DNA of 64,000 nt from Seonamhaeicola sediminis (GCF_004358095.2 NZ_SMZJ02000008.1:1-64000), one strand, 5' to 3'. Positions 52,413-61,746 are shown, counted from the stretch's first letter. A program made the numbers and translations. The notes: generated by a model not told the origin, from the sequence alone.

Positions 52413-53747
52413 TTAAGTTTCTTTGGCAAAGCGTTTCATTTCTGAGGTTACAGTTTCCAAGGCTTGTTTCCAAGCCTTTAAAAGTTGTGGGTTACTCATG
52501 CTTCCTAATGTTTCCTCTATAGTTTCCATAAGACACTCTAAAACAACTGGATAATGTCCTTCTTGAACACCGTATCGTGAATGACTTTCCCCTAAGAGTT
52601 TAAGCCCCAAAGTAAGATGTTCTGGTCTACTCATAGAATAAACAATACCACCCAACATGTGGGTTAGAAGTCTTCCTTGAGAAGCCATATTATTTTTAAA
52701 TAGGGCTTTAGCATCTGGTGCTTTAGTAAATACTTTATCATAGAACTTACTAGCAAAAGCATCTTCATTTCTCAGTAAATGATCAAGAGACTGTTGTAAT
52801 TCTAACTGAACGTCCATTTCCTTAAAGCCAAATAATTCATGTATTACCGTGTCATGGTCATGCCCGGCCATTTGATTTGAAAATGAGCGTCCTATATCTA
52901 AAGTATTTGGTGAAACACTTTTGAAAACAGAATCTGAAATTAAAATAGAGGTTTGCGCTTGTTTGTTGAAAGATTGTATTCTGCTTGCTGTGTTTACAGG
53001 GTCTCCAACAACAGCAAATTGTTTGTGCTTTGGATGACCTAAATGACCTATGTAAGCTCTGCCAAAATTAATACCTATTCCCAATTTTAGATTAACATTA
53101 AAATCAACCAGTTCAATATGATTAAGGCGTTCAATAGCATATTGCATGCCCAATGCAGCTCTTATAGCATCTTTGCAGTTTTTACTTTTCAAGCCACCAG
53201 AGACACCAAATAAGCCAATAATTTCATCACCTACGTATTGATAAATAACACCGTTATTTATTAGGATAGGATCTCCCAAAACCGTGTAAAACCTGTTTAA
53301 AATGTGAGCCACATCAAAAGAGCTATTTTCAGAAGCTAGTTTTGTAAACCCTCTAATATCACAGAATAAAATGGCTATAGGACGTTCTTCGGCCACACCC
53401 TCAGGAATGGTTTCAAGTTGTAATCTGTTAACCTCAGAATTGGTCCAAACCAAACGTTGAATACTTACATTACCTTTGGTATAGCATTGACAAGCTAAAC
53501 GAATGGAAGGATCCCATTTACGTACCCTAGCAACTTCTTGTTCTTTTAAGGTGCGAGGATTTAAATTACTATGTCCGTCCATCACTCTAATACGGCAAGT
53601 TGTACACAAACCATTACCTCCACATTCATGAATGTGTGGAATTTGGTTCATTATAGAACATTCCAAAAGTGAAGCATCAAGATCATGATGTTCAACTTGT
53701 TGGTTGATTCCCGTGTAAGTTATAATTGAAGCTTTTACTTCTGGCAT
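52413..53747 (-). CDS. Ferredoxin-cyclase-globin fusion
   Basis: A 444-aa cytoplasmic protein of three domains. Residues 1-100: plant-type [2Fe-2S] ferredoxin with Cys42, Cys48, Cys51 (ECGGNGLCTTC) and Cys86 (RLACQC). Residues 120-305: class III nucleotide cyclase with metal Asp130 (FCDIRGF), Asp174 (YVGDE), and Asn252/Arg256 (VNTASR). Residues 315-440: a globin of flavohaemoglobin type with proximal His389 (ESHSRYGV) and a distal Gln357. Gln and Ala replace the usual Lys and Asp/Thr that read the base, so whether cAMP or cGMP is made is open. It probably senses redox state and O2 or NO. Its stop faces the hybrid sensor; nifJ lies 179 bp upstream. Confidence 0.9.
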   Translation of the reverse strand: MPEVKASIITYTGINQQVEHHDLDASLLECSIMNQIPHIHECGGNGLCTTCRIRVMDGHSNLNPRTLKEQEVARVRKWDPSIRLACQCYTKGNVSIQRLVWTNSEVNRLQLETIPEGVAEERPIAILFCDIRGFTKLASENSSFDVAHILNRFYTVLGDPILINNGVIYQYVGDEIIGLFGVSGGLKSKNCKDAIRAALGMQYAIERLNHIELVDFNVNLKLGIGINFGRAYIGHLGHPKHKQFAVVGDPVNTASRIQSFNKQAQTSILISDSVFKSVSPNTLDIGRSFSNQMAGHDHDTVIHELFGFKEMDVQLELQQSLDHLLRNEDAFASKFYDKVFTKAPDAKALFKNNMASQGRLLTHMLGGIVYSMSRPEHLTLGLKLLGESHSRYGVQEGHYPVVLECLMETIEETLGSMSNPQLLKAWKQALETVTSEMKRFAKET

Positions 53748-53925
53748 TTTGCATTGATTGGAGTATTAAAGTTACTAAAAACATTTTTGATTAATAATTA
53801 AAAGTAAAATGTTTTCAATAAGACTTTTTTTTTGTAATTAGATACAGATTAAAAAGTTACAGCCATAACCACATTTTTAATCATCTAAAGAATATTAGAT
53901 TTTTAATACTTTCGTACTCTGTTTT

Positions 53926-56900
53926 TTATGATTTATGTCCCAAAATCATTTGAAATTTTTTATTTTGAACAAGCTTTGTTCTATTACTGAGATTTGATGA
54001 AGAAACTGCTAAATATTTATTAAACCTATTATCTATATGTTTTTGAATCTGCCTCATCAAAATTTGAAAGTCCGCAAGGTTAGAGTTTAATAGTTTTGAA
54101 AAACGCTGTTCCTTTTTTAGGTAGTCTTTAATTTTTATTGAAGGAACCTTAGAATCTAGCTTAAACGTGTTTTGCCTGTATTCTGACCGTCTTGGGTCAT
54201 TTCTATACAATAGCCATTGACCAGAGTTTACAGCTGCTTTATGATATTGGCTTGGACTTTTTATATCAATACCATGGGATTCACTGTGGCAATAGGCAAT
54301 GATTACAGAAGGTCCATCAAAACTTTCAGCTTCATTAAAGGCTTTTAAGGTTTGGTCTTGGTCTGCGCCTATAGCTACAGACGCTACATAAATGTTATCA
54401 TAGTTCATAGCTAACAAGCCTAAATCTTTCTTCTGTTTTTGTTTTCCGTTGAAGGCAAATTTTGCTTGTGCACCATAAGGTGTTGCTTTTGATGCTTGTC
54501 CTCCAGTGTTATCATAAACCTCATTGTCCAAAACTAGGATATTCACGTTTTCACCTGATGCTAACACATGATCAATACCCCCAAATCCAATATCGTAAGC
54601 CCATCCATCGCCCCCAACAATCCAAATACTTTTTTTAATAAAGACGTCACTAATCAAAAGTAAATCTTTGGCTTTAGGTGTATTTAGCTTTTGTAGTATT
54701 GTGTTGAGATTAGCAACTTTTTGTTTTTGTTGATTGATTTGTTGCTCTGTGTTTTGAGGGTTGTTCAGGATATCGAAAGATAATTCAAAACCTGCTTGAA
54801 ATGATAACTCTTCTAAGAGTTGTTTAGCTTGTTGTTCTTTTTGTTTTATGGATAATCTAAAACCTAGACCAAATTCGGCATTATCTTCAAATAATGAGTT
54901 AGACCATGCAGGACCTTGACCTTTGTTGTTTTTAGACCAAGGTGTTGTTGGTAAAGCACCGCCAAAAATAGAACTTGAGCCCGTTGCATTTGCAACTAAT
55001 AATCTTTCTCCAAATAATTGCGATATAAGTTTCAAATAGGGTGCCTCACCACAACCTTTAACACCGTTTGAGTACTTGAATAAAGGTTCTTGTAACTGTT
55101 GTTGGCTCACTTTTGATGTGTCTATTAAACTCCTATCAAATTCAGGAATAGTCTTAAAATATTCCCAGTTATTTTTTTGTTCTTTGTAAACGTTTTCACT
55201 TTTTTCAAGTTTTAGTGCTTTTACAGGACAGGCATCCACACAGTTATTGCAACCATTACACTGGTCTGGATTAATTTGAATGGTATAATTCATTAAATCG
55301 AAATCTTGAGAAACTATATGATTTAAAGTTTTGGGAGCATTATTTAAATGATCAATACTAAAAACTTTAATTCTTAAAGCAGCTTGCGGACATGCCATAC
55401 TACAAGCACCACATTGGGTACAAGTATCTGTGTCCCATTTTGGAATAAATTTTGAATTTTGAACCAAATTGAATTTTGAGGTGTCACTTTCAAAAGTACC
55501 ATCTATAGGAAATTGGCTTACTGGAATGTCATTTCCTTTGTTATTTAATAATTTGCCTAAAAGAGAACGGTCAAAAGATTCATCAAAACGATTCAAAATA
55601 GTTTCTCTTATTTTGATATTAGTAGTGTCGACCTTGTAAATGAAGTCGTTTAAATCATTAATGGATTCAGAATAAATCAAATCTTTTTTTAAAGCTAGAA
55701 AGCAAGCATGTAATTCAGATATATTTTCATTTTTAAATATTTCTAGTTTCTCAATATCAGTCATATTTACAATTAGTAAATTGATGCGATTTCTTTTAAT
55801 TTCTCTTTGGATATTTACTGATAATGATTGCCAGTATGCTTTTGACGTTAGTGAAGAGTTAACCAGTAGCGTACCGCCTGATTTTAGATTTTTTAAAGTG
55901 TTGTTGTTTAAAGTGAAGTTAGCTTGCTGGCAACCAATAAAATTAGCTTGTTCTATTAAATATGGTGCTTTTATAAGATTGTTGTCAATGCGTAAATGCG
56001 CTGCGTTATAAGCGTTAGACTTTTTATAATCGCATTGTATATAACCTTGAATAAACGTGTTTTCTTTTTTTGAAATAAGCTTTAATATGTTTGTGAAACT
56101 TTTAGTTTGCTTGATGTTTTTTTTCTGATAAAATATGGTTTGATAATTATTGTTGGTAATATGTAGTGGTTCAGAAACATTTAAACTTAAATTTAAGACA
56201 TCATCATTGATACCAATAGTGAAATTGTTTTTAGGTTGGTATTGTTTTGAATTTTTGAAAATAGCATTCACCATACTGGGCGTAAATTCTTTTGAAGATA
56301 GCCCGTATCTACCCCCTAAAACTTTAGGAAATTTTTTTAGTTGATGATTTTGATATGCTTCGGCAATTGATTTTAAAATGTCTAAATACAAAGGCTCTCC
56401 ATTAGAGCCTGCTTCTTTAGTTCTGTCCAAAACAGCAATAGATTTTACTGATTTTGGTAAAGCCTGTAATAGATGTTTAGTGCTGAATGGCCTGAATAAT
56501 CTAACTTTAATCAAACCGTACTTATTCCCTTTTTTATTAAGTTGCTGAATGGTTTGCTCAATCGTTTCTGTTGAAGAAGCCATAGATACAATAATATGTT
56601 CGGCATCTTTTGCACCCGTATAGTCGAATAGGTTGTATTGTCTATTGGTTAAAGATGCGAATGTGTTCATTTTGTTTTGAACAATATCAGGACAAATCTG
56701 ATAAAGTGGATTGATGGCTTCTCTACTTTGAAAGAATACATCAGGGCCCTGAGAGGTGCCTCTAATTACTGGACTGTTAGGGTTTAAGGCATTTAATTTA
56801 TGGTTTTTTATAGCTTTTTTGTCCATCATAAACTGAATGGTTTCTTCAGAAAGCAGTTCAATACTTGAAATTTCATGAGAAGTTCTAAAGCCATCAAAAA

Positions 56901-57411
56901 AGTGAATAAAAGGTATACGTGACTCTAAGGTTGCAGCTTGGGCTATAAGTGCAAAATCCTGGGCTTCCTTTACCGATGCGCTTCCTAACATAGCGTACCC
57001 CGATTGACGAACCGCCATAACATCACTATGGTCTCCAAATATAGATAGGGCATGGGTTGCTATACTTCTGGTGGCTACGTGAATTACATTAGGGGTCAAT
57101 TCGCCTGCAATTTTACACATATTAGGGAGCATAAGCAATAAGCCTTGTGATGCTGTGAAAGTGGTTGATAATGAACCTGTTTGTAGGGCTCCATGCATTG
57201 TGCCGGCTACCCCGGCTTCACTTTGCATTTGAAAAACTGAAGGTACATTACCAAAGCAGTTTGGTTTGTTTTCAGAACACCATTGCTCCACTAATTCACT
57301 CATTTCAGAGGCAGGTGTAATGGGGTAAATGGGAAGAACCTCATTGGTTTTATAAGCAATTCTTGCTACCGCTTGATTTGCATTGGAAATTTGTTGTGTT
57401 GAAGTTTTCAT
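53926..57411 (-). CDS. nifJ: Pyruvate:ferredoxin oxidoreductase with altered proximal cluster site
   Basis: A 1161-aa homodimer-type PFOR: pyrimidine domain at the start (NEVLPIYPITPASEMSE), two ferredoxin-type clusters in CTQCGACSMACPQA and CNGCNNCVDACPVKA, and the ThDP domain (GGDGWAYDIGFGGIDHVLA). The proximal [4Fe-4S] site, four Cys in known PFORs (Cys812, Cys815, Cys840, Cys1071 in Desulfovibrio africanus), reads here Val784, Cys787, Ser812 and Ser1043, with a displaced Cys1041. The proximal cluster is therefore probably absent or held differently. It follows osmC across a terminator hairpin. A role in low-oxygen pyruvate use is likely; the electron acceptor is unclear. Confidence 0.92.
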   Translation of the reverse strand: MKTSTQQISNANQAVARIAYKTNEVLPIYPITPASEMSELVEQWCSENKPNCFGNVPSVFQMQSEAGVAGTMHGALQTGSLSTTFTASQGLLLMLPNMCKIAGELTPNVIHVATRSIATHALSIFGDHSDVMAVRQSGYAMLGSASVKEAQDFALIAQAATLESRIPFIHFFDGFRTSHEISSIELLSEETIQFMMDKKAIKNHKLNALNPNSPVIRGTSQGPDVFFQSREAINPLYQICPDIVQNKMNTFASLTNRQYNLFDYTGAKDAEHIIVSMASSTETIEQTIQQLNKKGNKYGLIKVRLFRPFSTKHLLQALPKSVKSIAVLDRTKEAGSNGEPLYLDILKSIAEAYQNHQLKKFPKVLGGRYGLSSKEFTPSMVNAIFKNSKQYQPKNNFTIGINDDVLNLSLNVSEPLHITNNNYQTIFYQKKNIKQTKSFTNILKLISKKENTFIQGYIQCDYKKSNAYNAAHLRIDNNLIKAPYLIEQANFIGCQQANFTLNNNTLKNLKSGGTLLVNSSLTSKAYWQSLSVNIQREIKRNRINLLIVNMTDIEKLEIFKNENISELHACFLALKKDLIYSESINDLNDFIYKVDTTNIKIRETILNRFDESFDRSLLGKLLNNKGNDIPVSQFPIDGTFESDTSKFNLVQNSKFIPKWDTDTCTQCGACSMACPQAALRIKVFSIDHLNNAPKTLNHIVSQDFDLMNYTIQINPDQCNGCNNCVDACPVKALKLEKSENVYKEQKNNWEYFKTIPEFDRSLIDTSKVSQQQLQEPLFKYSNGVKGCGEAPYLKLISQLFGERLLVANATGSSSIFGGALPTTPWSKNNKGQGPAWSNSLFEDNAEFGLGFRLSIKQKEQQAKQLLEELSFQAGFELSFDILNNPQNTEQQINQQKQKVANLNTILQKLNTPKAKDLLLISDVFIKKSIWIVGGDGWAYDIGFGGIDHVLASGENVNILVLDNEVYDNTGGQASKATPYGAQAKFAFNGKQKQKKDLGLLAMNYDNIYVASVAIGADQDQTLKAFNEAESFDGPSVIIAYCHSESHGIDIKSPSQYHKAAVNSGQWLLYRNDPRRSEYRQNTFKLDSKVPSIKIKDYLKKEQRFSKLLNSNLADFQILMRQIQKHIDNRFNKYLAVSSSNLSNRTKLVQNKKFQMILGHKS

Positions 57412-57442
57412 ATTTTGGTGTTGAAAAATAAGATTGATGAAG

Positions 57443-57473
57443 AAAAATGGCTGCTATTAACATAGCAGCCATT
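57443..57473 (-). terminator. Hairpin between osmC and nifJ
   Basis: AATGGCTGCTA (57446-57456) and TAGCAGCCATT (57463-57473) form a perfect 11-bp stem with a six-base loop. On the minus strand it is followed by TTTCTT. It lies 14 bp after the osmC stop and 32 bp before nifJ, so it may let osmC be made at a higher level than nifJ by partial termination. Confidence 0.8.
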
Positions 57474-57486
57474 ATTTTGGTGTTTA

Positions 57487-58041
57487 TTACTGCTTTATAA
57501 TTTCAATCTTAACAGGTGTTGGATTGCTAATCATATCAAAAACAGGAGAAAATTTAGCTAATCTCTCGAGTTGTTCTGCAGAAGCATCAGATTTTACCCT
57601 TAATTGCATGGTGATACCATCAAAACCAGTTCTTACTTCTGGATCTAATCCTAAGAAACCATGTAAATCTGCAGTTCCTTTAATAGTAGATTCTGCACCT
57701 TCAATATCAATACCATTAGCGGCTGCGTGATAAACCATAGCTCCAGTTAAGCAAGAACTTAAAGCATGCAACACAACTTCTGGTGGTGTGGCAGCTTCGT
57801 CTTTTCCTAATAAAACTTGCGGGTGGCTACATTCCATTGTGAAGGTTTCTTGACGAGTAGTGTCTTCTTGACCTGCTCCGTAGAATTCTTTAACGCTGGA
57901 TACACAGTGTCCGCCATCAATCCAATTGTTTTTAGCTCTAAATTCAAATTTTGCTAATTCTGGTTGCTCTTGAATGTGACCGATAGTTTCTACTAATTGA
58001 TCTACGTTTACGCCGTTTTTTACATTTGCTGTTGTAATCAT
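57487..58041 (-). CDS. OsmC/Ohr family thiol peroxidase
   Basis: A 184-aa protein of the OsmC family, which reduces organic peroxides with a Cys pair. ATPPEVVLHALSSCLTGAMVY carries the second conserved Cys, and MECSHPQVLLGKDEA the first; two further Cys occur near residue 46. Length is longer than Ohr (about 140), with an N-terminal extension. It starts 46 bp after the predicted start site of the sigma-54 promoter at 58097-58113 and precedes nifJ. As an oxygen-stress protein next to an oxygen-sensitive enzyme it fits a shared control. Confidence 0.9.
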   Translation of the reverse strand: MITTANVKNGVNVDQLVETIGHIQEQPELAKFEFRAKNNWIDGGHCVSSVKEFYGAGQEDTTRQETFTMECSHPQVLLGKDEAATPPEVVLHALSSCLTGAMVYHAAANGIDIEGAESTIKGTADLHGFLGLDPEVRTGFDGITMQLRVKSDASAEQLERLAKFSPVFDMISNPTPVKIEIIKQ

Positions 58042-58096
58042 GTTTTCTAAAATTTAATTTGATTAATAATTGATTTTAAATATTTGACTTGTTTAA

Positions 58097-58113
58097 AGCT
58101 ATTTGCATGCCAA
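58097..58113 (-). promoter_or_regulatory. Sigma-54 promoter of osmC-nifJ
   Basis: On the minus strand TTGGCATGCAAATAGCT has GG and GC exactly 10 bp apart and matches YTGGCACGrNNNTTGCW at all but three fixed bases. It lies 55 bp upstream of the osmC ATG and about 60 bp downstream of the inverted-repeat array at 58171-58225, the normal distance for a sigma-54 enhancer. Confidence 0.7.
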
Positions 58114-58170
58114 ACATTTTAATGAATTGATAATCAGAATTTTGTGTTAAATATTGAGTATGATTCGTTT

Positions 58171-58225
58171 AGCGAAAAATCGTTAAGTAGCGAAATATCG
58201 TTAATGTAATCACGAAATATCGTGA
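58171..58225 (-). promoter_or_regulatory. Three tandem inverted repeats, probable enhancer for the sigma-54 activator
   Basis: On the plus strand three copies are seen: AGCGAAAAATCGTT (58171-58184), AGCGAAATATCGTT (58189-58202) and TCACGAAATATCGTGA (58210-58225). The core is CGAAAwATCG with four-base centre, spaced 18 and 22 bp apart. The third copy ends 2 bp before the stop codon of the activator gene. Such arrays are the binding sites of sigma-54 activators, and the gene right beside it encodes one. Confidence 0.8.
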
Positions 58226-58227
58226 AA

Positions 58228-60081
58228 CTAAATAGGGCGTTCTATCCCTAGGGATTTTATTCTTGATGCTAAAGTGGTTGGTGGCATTTGCAGTAATTCG
58301 GCAGCACCATTTTTGCCAGAAATCTTCCATTTAGTTAGCCTTAAAGCTTTTAAAATGTTTTCTTTTTCAAATAAGTTCAGTTCATTAATAGTTAAAATAC
58401 GTTGTGTATTATTTTGAACCTGGGTTTCTAAAGATATTGAAACATTTGGAATAATGGCATGCCAATTAATGGCACCATTTTCTGAGACAATAACAGCACG
58501 TTCTATTAAATTTTGAAGTTCACGTACATTTCCGGGCCAGTGATAAGCCGATAATAGATTTTTGTCTCCTTCAGTTAAATTAGTAATAGGTTTATTGAGT
58601 TTTTTTGAGAATTGCTCTAGCATTTCATTAGCTATTAGTAGTAGGTCACTACCCCTGTCTCGAAGAGGAGGTACTTCAATAGGGAACACATTAAGGCGAT
58701 AGAATAAGTCTTCTCTAAATTTTCCTTCTTTTGAGAACTCTAAAAGATTTCTGTGAGAAGCAGCTATAATTCTGACATCTACCTTTACTGTTTCTGAGCT
58801 TCCAACGGGGTCAAATTCTCCTTCTTGAATGACACGAAGGAGTTTGGGTTGTAATTCTAACGGCATTTCGCCAATTTCATCTAAAAAAATAGTGCCTTGG
58901 TCTGCTAATAAAAAGCGTCCTTTTCGGTCTGCAGTGGCTCCCGTAAACGCTCCTTTTTTATGACCAAACAATTCACTTTCAATTAAATTATTAGGAATAG
59001 CTCCACAATTAATGCGGATTAAAGGTTTGTGATTTCTATCACTTTCTTTGTGTATAGCACGAGCAATTAATTCTTTTCCAGTTCCAGTTTCTCCATGAAT
59101 TAAAACAGTTGCATCTGTTTTGGCTACTTGCTGTATTAGATTGAGTACTTGTTTCATAGCTGTATTTTCGGCAATAATGCCATAGCTACTGGTAAGTTCT
59201 TTTATTTCCTCTTCTAAATATTGTGTTTGTTTAGTAAGTAAATTTATCTTGTCTTCAGCAATAAGCCGTTCTTCAATGTTACGAAGAATGAGTGTGAAAA
59301 AGGTTTTAGAGCCGATGCCATATTTACTAATAGTGCCTTCATTTAAAGTTTCGGTTTCATTGGAGCCTATAACCTTTACAATTTTTGGCAGGTACTTATT
59401 AGTGTTAGTATTATTTTCTAACCCAGACTTAACAATACCTTCAATTAAATTTGCACTGTTATCATCAAAGAAGAAGAGTATGTTTCGCTGTAATACATCT
59501 TCATTTTCTAGGAGGTGGTTGGCAGACGGATTGGTAAGTACAATTTTAAAATTACTGTTAAACATTATGATAGCATCCATAGCACCATTAATGAGACTAC
59601 TCATTTTATTATTGGCTATCTCCATATCCTGTTTTGAGGTTGCCAATCGTTCTTGTATGGTATCTAATTCTCTATGGCGTTTTATCATAACCGCCAAAAT
59701 ACCTTGAGCAAAACCACTATCACTAGCCATTAAGTCAAGAAATTGCTCTCGTTTAATGATTAGGACTTTGGTTTTTTCTAAGGCCGTAACAGAGGCAGAA
59801 CGGGTTTCGTTATCAATGAGGGCATATTCACCAAAACAATCACCATTTGAGAGCGTTCCGTAAATGTGACTTTTATCATGAACTTTTACCTTTCCATTAA
59901 TAATAGCAAACATAGAATTTCCTACCTCATTTTTATGGACAATCACTTCGTTTTTGATGAAAGAAGCTTGTTCAGATTCTTTGCATAAATTGTATAATGA
60001 TTTAGAAGATACCTCTGATAAAAAAGGGATTTCAGATAAAAATTCAATTAAAACATTAAGGGTTGGCTCAGGCATAAACAA
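58228..60081 (-). CDS. Sigma-54 activator with an N-terminal cyclic-nucleotide-binding domain
   Basis: A 617-aa regulator. Residues 8-125 are a CRP-type domain whose phosphate cassette is intact ([16 protein letters not shown]: Gly-Glu ... Arg-Ser). Residues 165-285 look like a PAS domain ([19 protein letters not shown]). Residues 305-535 are the AAA+ core with Walker A GETGTGKE, the GAFTGA sigma-54 loop, and [18 protein letters not shown]. The C-terminus is a Fis-type helix-turn-helix ([20 protein letters not shown]). A cNMP sensor on a sigma-54 activator is uncommon. It lies next to its presumed sites (58171-58225) and two cyclase genes, so it is the likely effector of the circuit. Confidence 0.9.
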   Translation of the reverse strand: MFMPEPTLNVLIEFLSEIPFLSEVSSKSLYNLCKESEQASFIKNEVIVHKNEVGNSMFAIINGKVKVHDKSHIYGTLSNGDCFGEYALIDNETRSASVTALEKTKVLIIKREQFLDLMASDSGFAQGILAVMIKRHRELDTIQERLATSKQDMEIANNKMSSLINGAMDAIIMFNSNFKIVLTNPSANHLLENEDVLQRNILFFFDDNSANLIEGIVKSGLENNTNTNKYLPKIVKVIGSNETETLNEGTISKYGIGSKTFFTLILRNIEERLIAEDKINLLTKQTQYLEEEIKELTSSYGIIAENTAMKQVLNLIQQVAKTDATVLIHGETGTGKELIARAIHKESDRNHKPLIRINCGAIPNNLIESELFGHKKGAFTGATADRKGRFLLADQGTIFLDEIGEMPLELQPKLLRVIQEGEFDPVGSSETVKVDVRIIAASHRNLLEFSKEGKFREDLFYRLNVFPIEVPPLRDRGSDLLLIANEMLEQFSKKLNKPITNLTEGDKNLLSAYHWPGNVRELQNLIERAVIVSENGAINWHAIIPNVSISLETQVQNNTQRILTINELNLFEKENILKALRLTKWKISGKNGAAELLQMPPTTLASRIKSLGIERPI

Positions 60082-60217
60082 CTAATATCATGTTAAAGAT
60101 ATTAATTTATCTCGCAATTTTAGTAATGAAACTATTTCATATATATTTAAAAGTTCAATTGTAACATTCTTGTCTAAATTGCGTCCAACAAGTAATCAAT
60201 CAAAAACATTTAATATA

Positions 60218-60559
60218 ATGATGCGCAAAGACAATCAATTAATCGTTTTAACCCACTTGAGCCAGCTTATTATTTTTATCACTGGGTTTGGTAGTTTGAT
60301 AGTGCCTTTAATTTTATGGGCAACCCAAAAAGAAAAAGTGTATAAAATGGATGAGCACGGTAAGAATATTATAAACTTTCAGTTAAGTTTAATCATTTAT
60401 TTTTTAATTTGCATCCCGGGTATATTATTTTTTGGTCTAGGTATTTTAGGCTTTATAGTTCTAGGGATCTTTTCCTTTATTTTTCCAATTGTTAATGCTA
60501 TTAAAGCTAATAACGGAGAAACACCTAAATATCCTTTAACTTTCAATTTTATTAGTTAG
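60218..60559 (+). CDS. DUF4870 membrane protein
   Basis: A 113-aa protein from ATG 60218; a TTG at 60170 would add unlike residues, and ATG 60221 is an equal choice. The pattern of DUF4870 is present: LTHLSQLIIFITGFGSLIVP, LILWATQKEKVYKMDEHGKN, and NFQLSLIIYFLI with three to four membrane helices. Homologues also occur as Tic20-like proteins. Function unknown. The gene is divergent from the sigma-54 activator and ends at the terminator at 60578-60606. Confidence 0.85.
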   Translation: MMRKDNQLIVLTHLSQLIIFITGFGSLIVPLILWATQKEKVYKMDEHGKNIINFQLSLIIYFLICIPGILFFGLGILGFIVLGIFSFIFPIVNAIKANNGETPKYPLTFNFIS

Positions 60560-60577
60560 TTTATTTAAATATAAAGA

Positions 60578-60606
60578 AAACGCTCACCAATTGGTGAGCG
60601 TTTATC
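60578..60606. terminator. Symmetric terminator between DUF4870 gene and dnaN
   Basis: AAACGCTCACC (60578-60588) pairs with GGTGAGCGTTT (60593-60603), a perfect 11-bp stem with AATT loop. It is followed by T on the plus strand and, read the other way, by T on the minus strand, so it can stop both converging genes. Confidence 0.88.
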
Positions 60607-60627
60607 ATTTTAAATGATTCTTTTTGT

Positions 60628-61746
60628 TTATGAATTTAACATCACCGGCATTACAAGCATGGTTACATGTTCACCGTCGTCTAAACCATCAATTGGCGTT
60701 AAAATACCAGCTCTATTAGGCATACTCATTTCTAATTGTACTTCATCTGAACTTAGGTTGTTTAGCATCTCTGTAAGGAAACGAGAGTTAAAACCAATTT
60801 GCATATCATCACCTTGATAATCACATGTTAAGCGTTCCTCTGCTTTGTTACTATAATCAATATCTTCAGCAGAAATATTGAGTTCGGCACCTGCAATTTT
60901 TAATCTAATTTGATGGGTGGTCTTGTTAGAGAATATACTAACACGTTTTACAGAGTTTAAGAACTGCGTTCTGTCTATCACTAGCTTGTTAGGATTTTCT
61001 TTAGGAATCACCGCTTCGTAATTTGGGTATTTTCCATCAATCAATCTACAAATCAATACAGAATTTTCAAAAGTAAATTTTGCATTAGATTCGTTGTACT
61101 CAATACTTACTTCATCTTCACTAGCAGCTAAAATACCCTTTAGCAAGTTTAAAGGTTTTTTAGGCATAATAAATTCTGCTACCTCATTGGCTTTAATATC
61201 TTCACGAGTATATTTTACCAATTTGTGAGCATCTGTAGATACAAAGGTCAATCCTTGTTGTGAGAACTGGAAAAACACACCACTCATTACTGGGCGTAAA
61301 TCATCATTTCCAGCCGCAAAAATTGTTTTACTTATGGCGGTTGCTAATACATCTCCCATAACTACTGTTTTACTAGGATCTTCAAGCGCAACTGCTTTAG
61401 GAAATTCATTGCCTTCAGCATAAGCCAGAGCATATTTACCATGATTAGAGCTTATCTCAACAGTATTATTTTCTTCAACAACAAAGGTTAGAGGTTGTTC
61501 TGGAAACGTTTTTAATGTATCAAGTAATAAACGTGCAGGAATAGCAACACTTCCATTGCTATCACTTTCTACATCAAGCGTAGAAGACATAGTGGTTTCT
61601 AAATCACTGGCAGATACGGTAAGCGTATTATTGTCTAATTCGAATAAAAAATTATCTAAAATAGGTAAGGTGTTTGAGTTATTAATAACACCACCTAAAA
61701 CCTGTAGTTGTTTTAATAAATACGTACTCGATACAATAAACTTCAT
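60628..61746 (-). CDS. dnaN: DNA polymerase III beta subunit (sliding clamp)
   Basis: A 372-aa ring protein that holds DNA polymerase on DNA. Three similar clamp domains are visible; conserved parts are MKFIVSSTYLLKQLQVLGGV, PILDNFLFELDNNTLTVSAS, and the C-terminal TPIDGLDDGEHVTMLVMPVM with the family's final MPMR-like end. In this group dnaN lies next to gldG, not dnaA. A -7 element (TATATTTG) lies at 61787-61794. Confidence 0.95.
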   Translation of the reverse strand: MKFIVSSTYLLKQLQVLGGVINNSNTLPILDNFLFELDNNTLTVSASDLETTMSSTLDVESDSNGSVAIPARLLLDTLKTFPEQPLTFVVEENNTVEISSNHGKYALAYAEGNEFPKAVALEDPSKTVVMGDVLATAISKTIFAAGNDDLRPVMSGVFFQFSQQGLTFVSTDAHKLVKYTREDIKANEVAEFIMPKKPLNLLKGILAASEDEVSIEYNESNAKFTFENSVLICRLIDGKYPNYEAVIPKENPNKLVIDRTQFLNSVKRVSIFSNKTTHQIRLKIAGAELNISAEDIDYSNKAEERLTCDYQGDDMQIGFNSRFLTEMLNNLSSDEVQLEMSMPNRAGILTPIDGLDDGEHVTMLVMPVMLNS

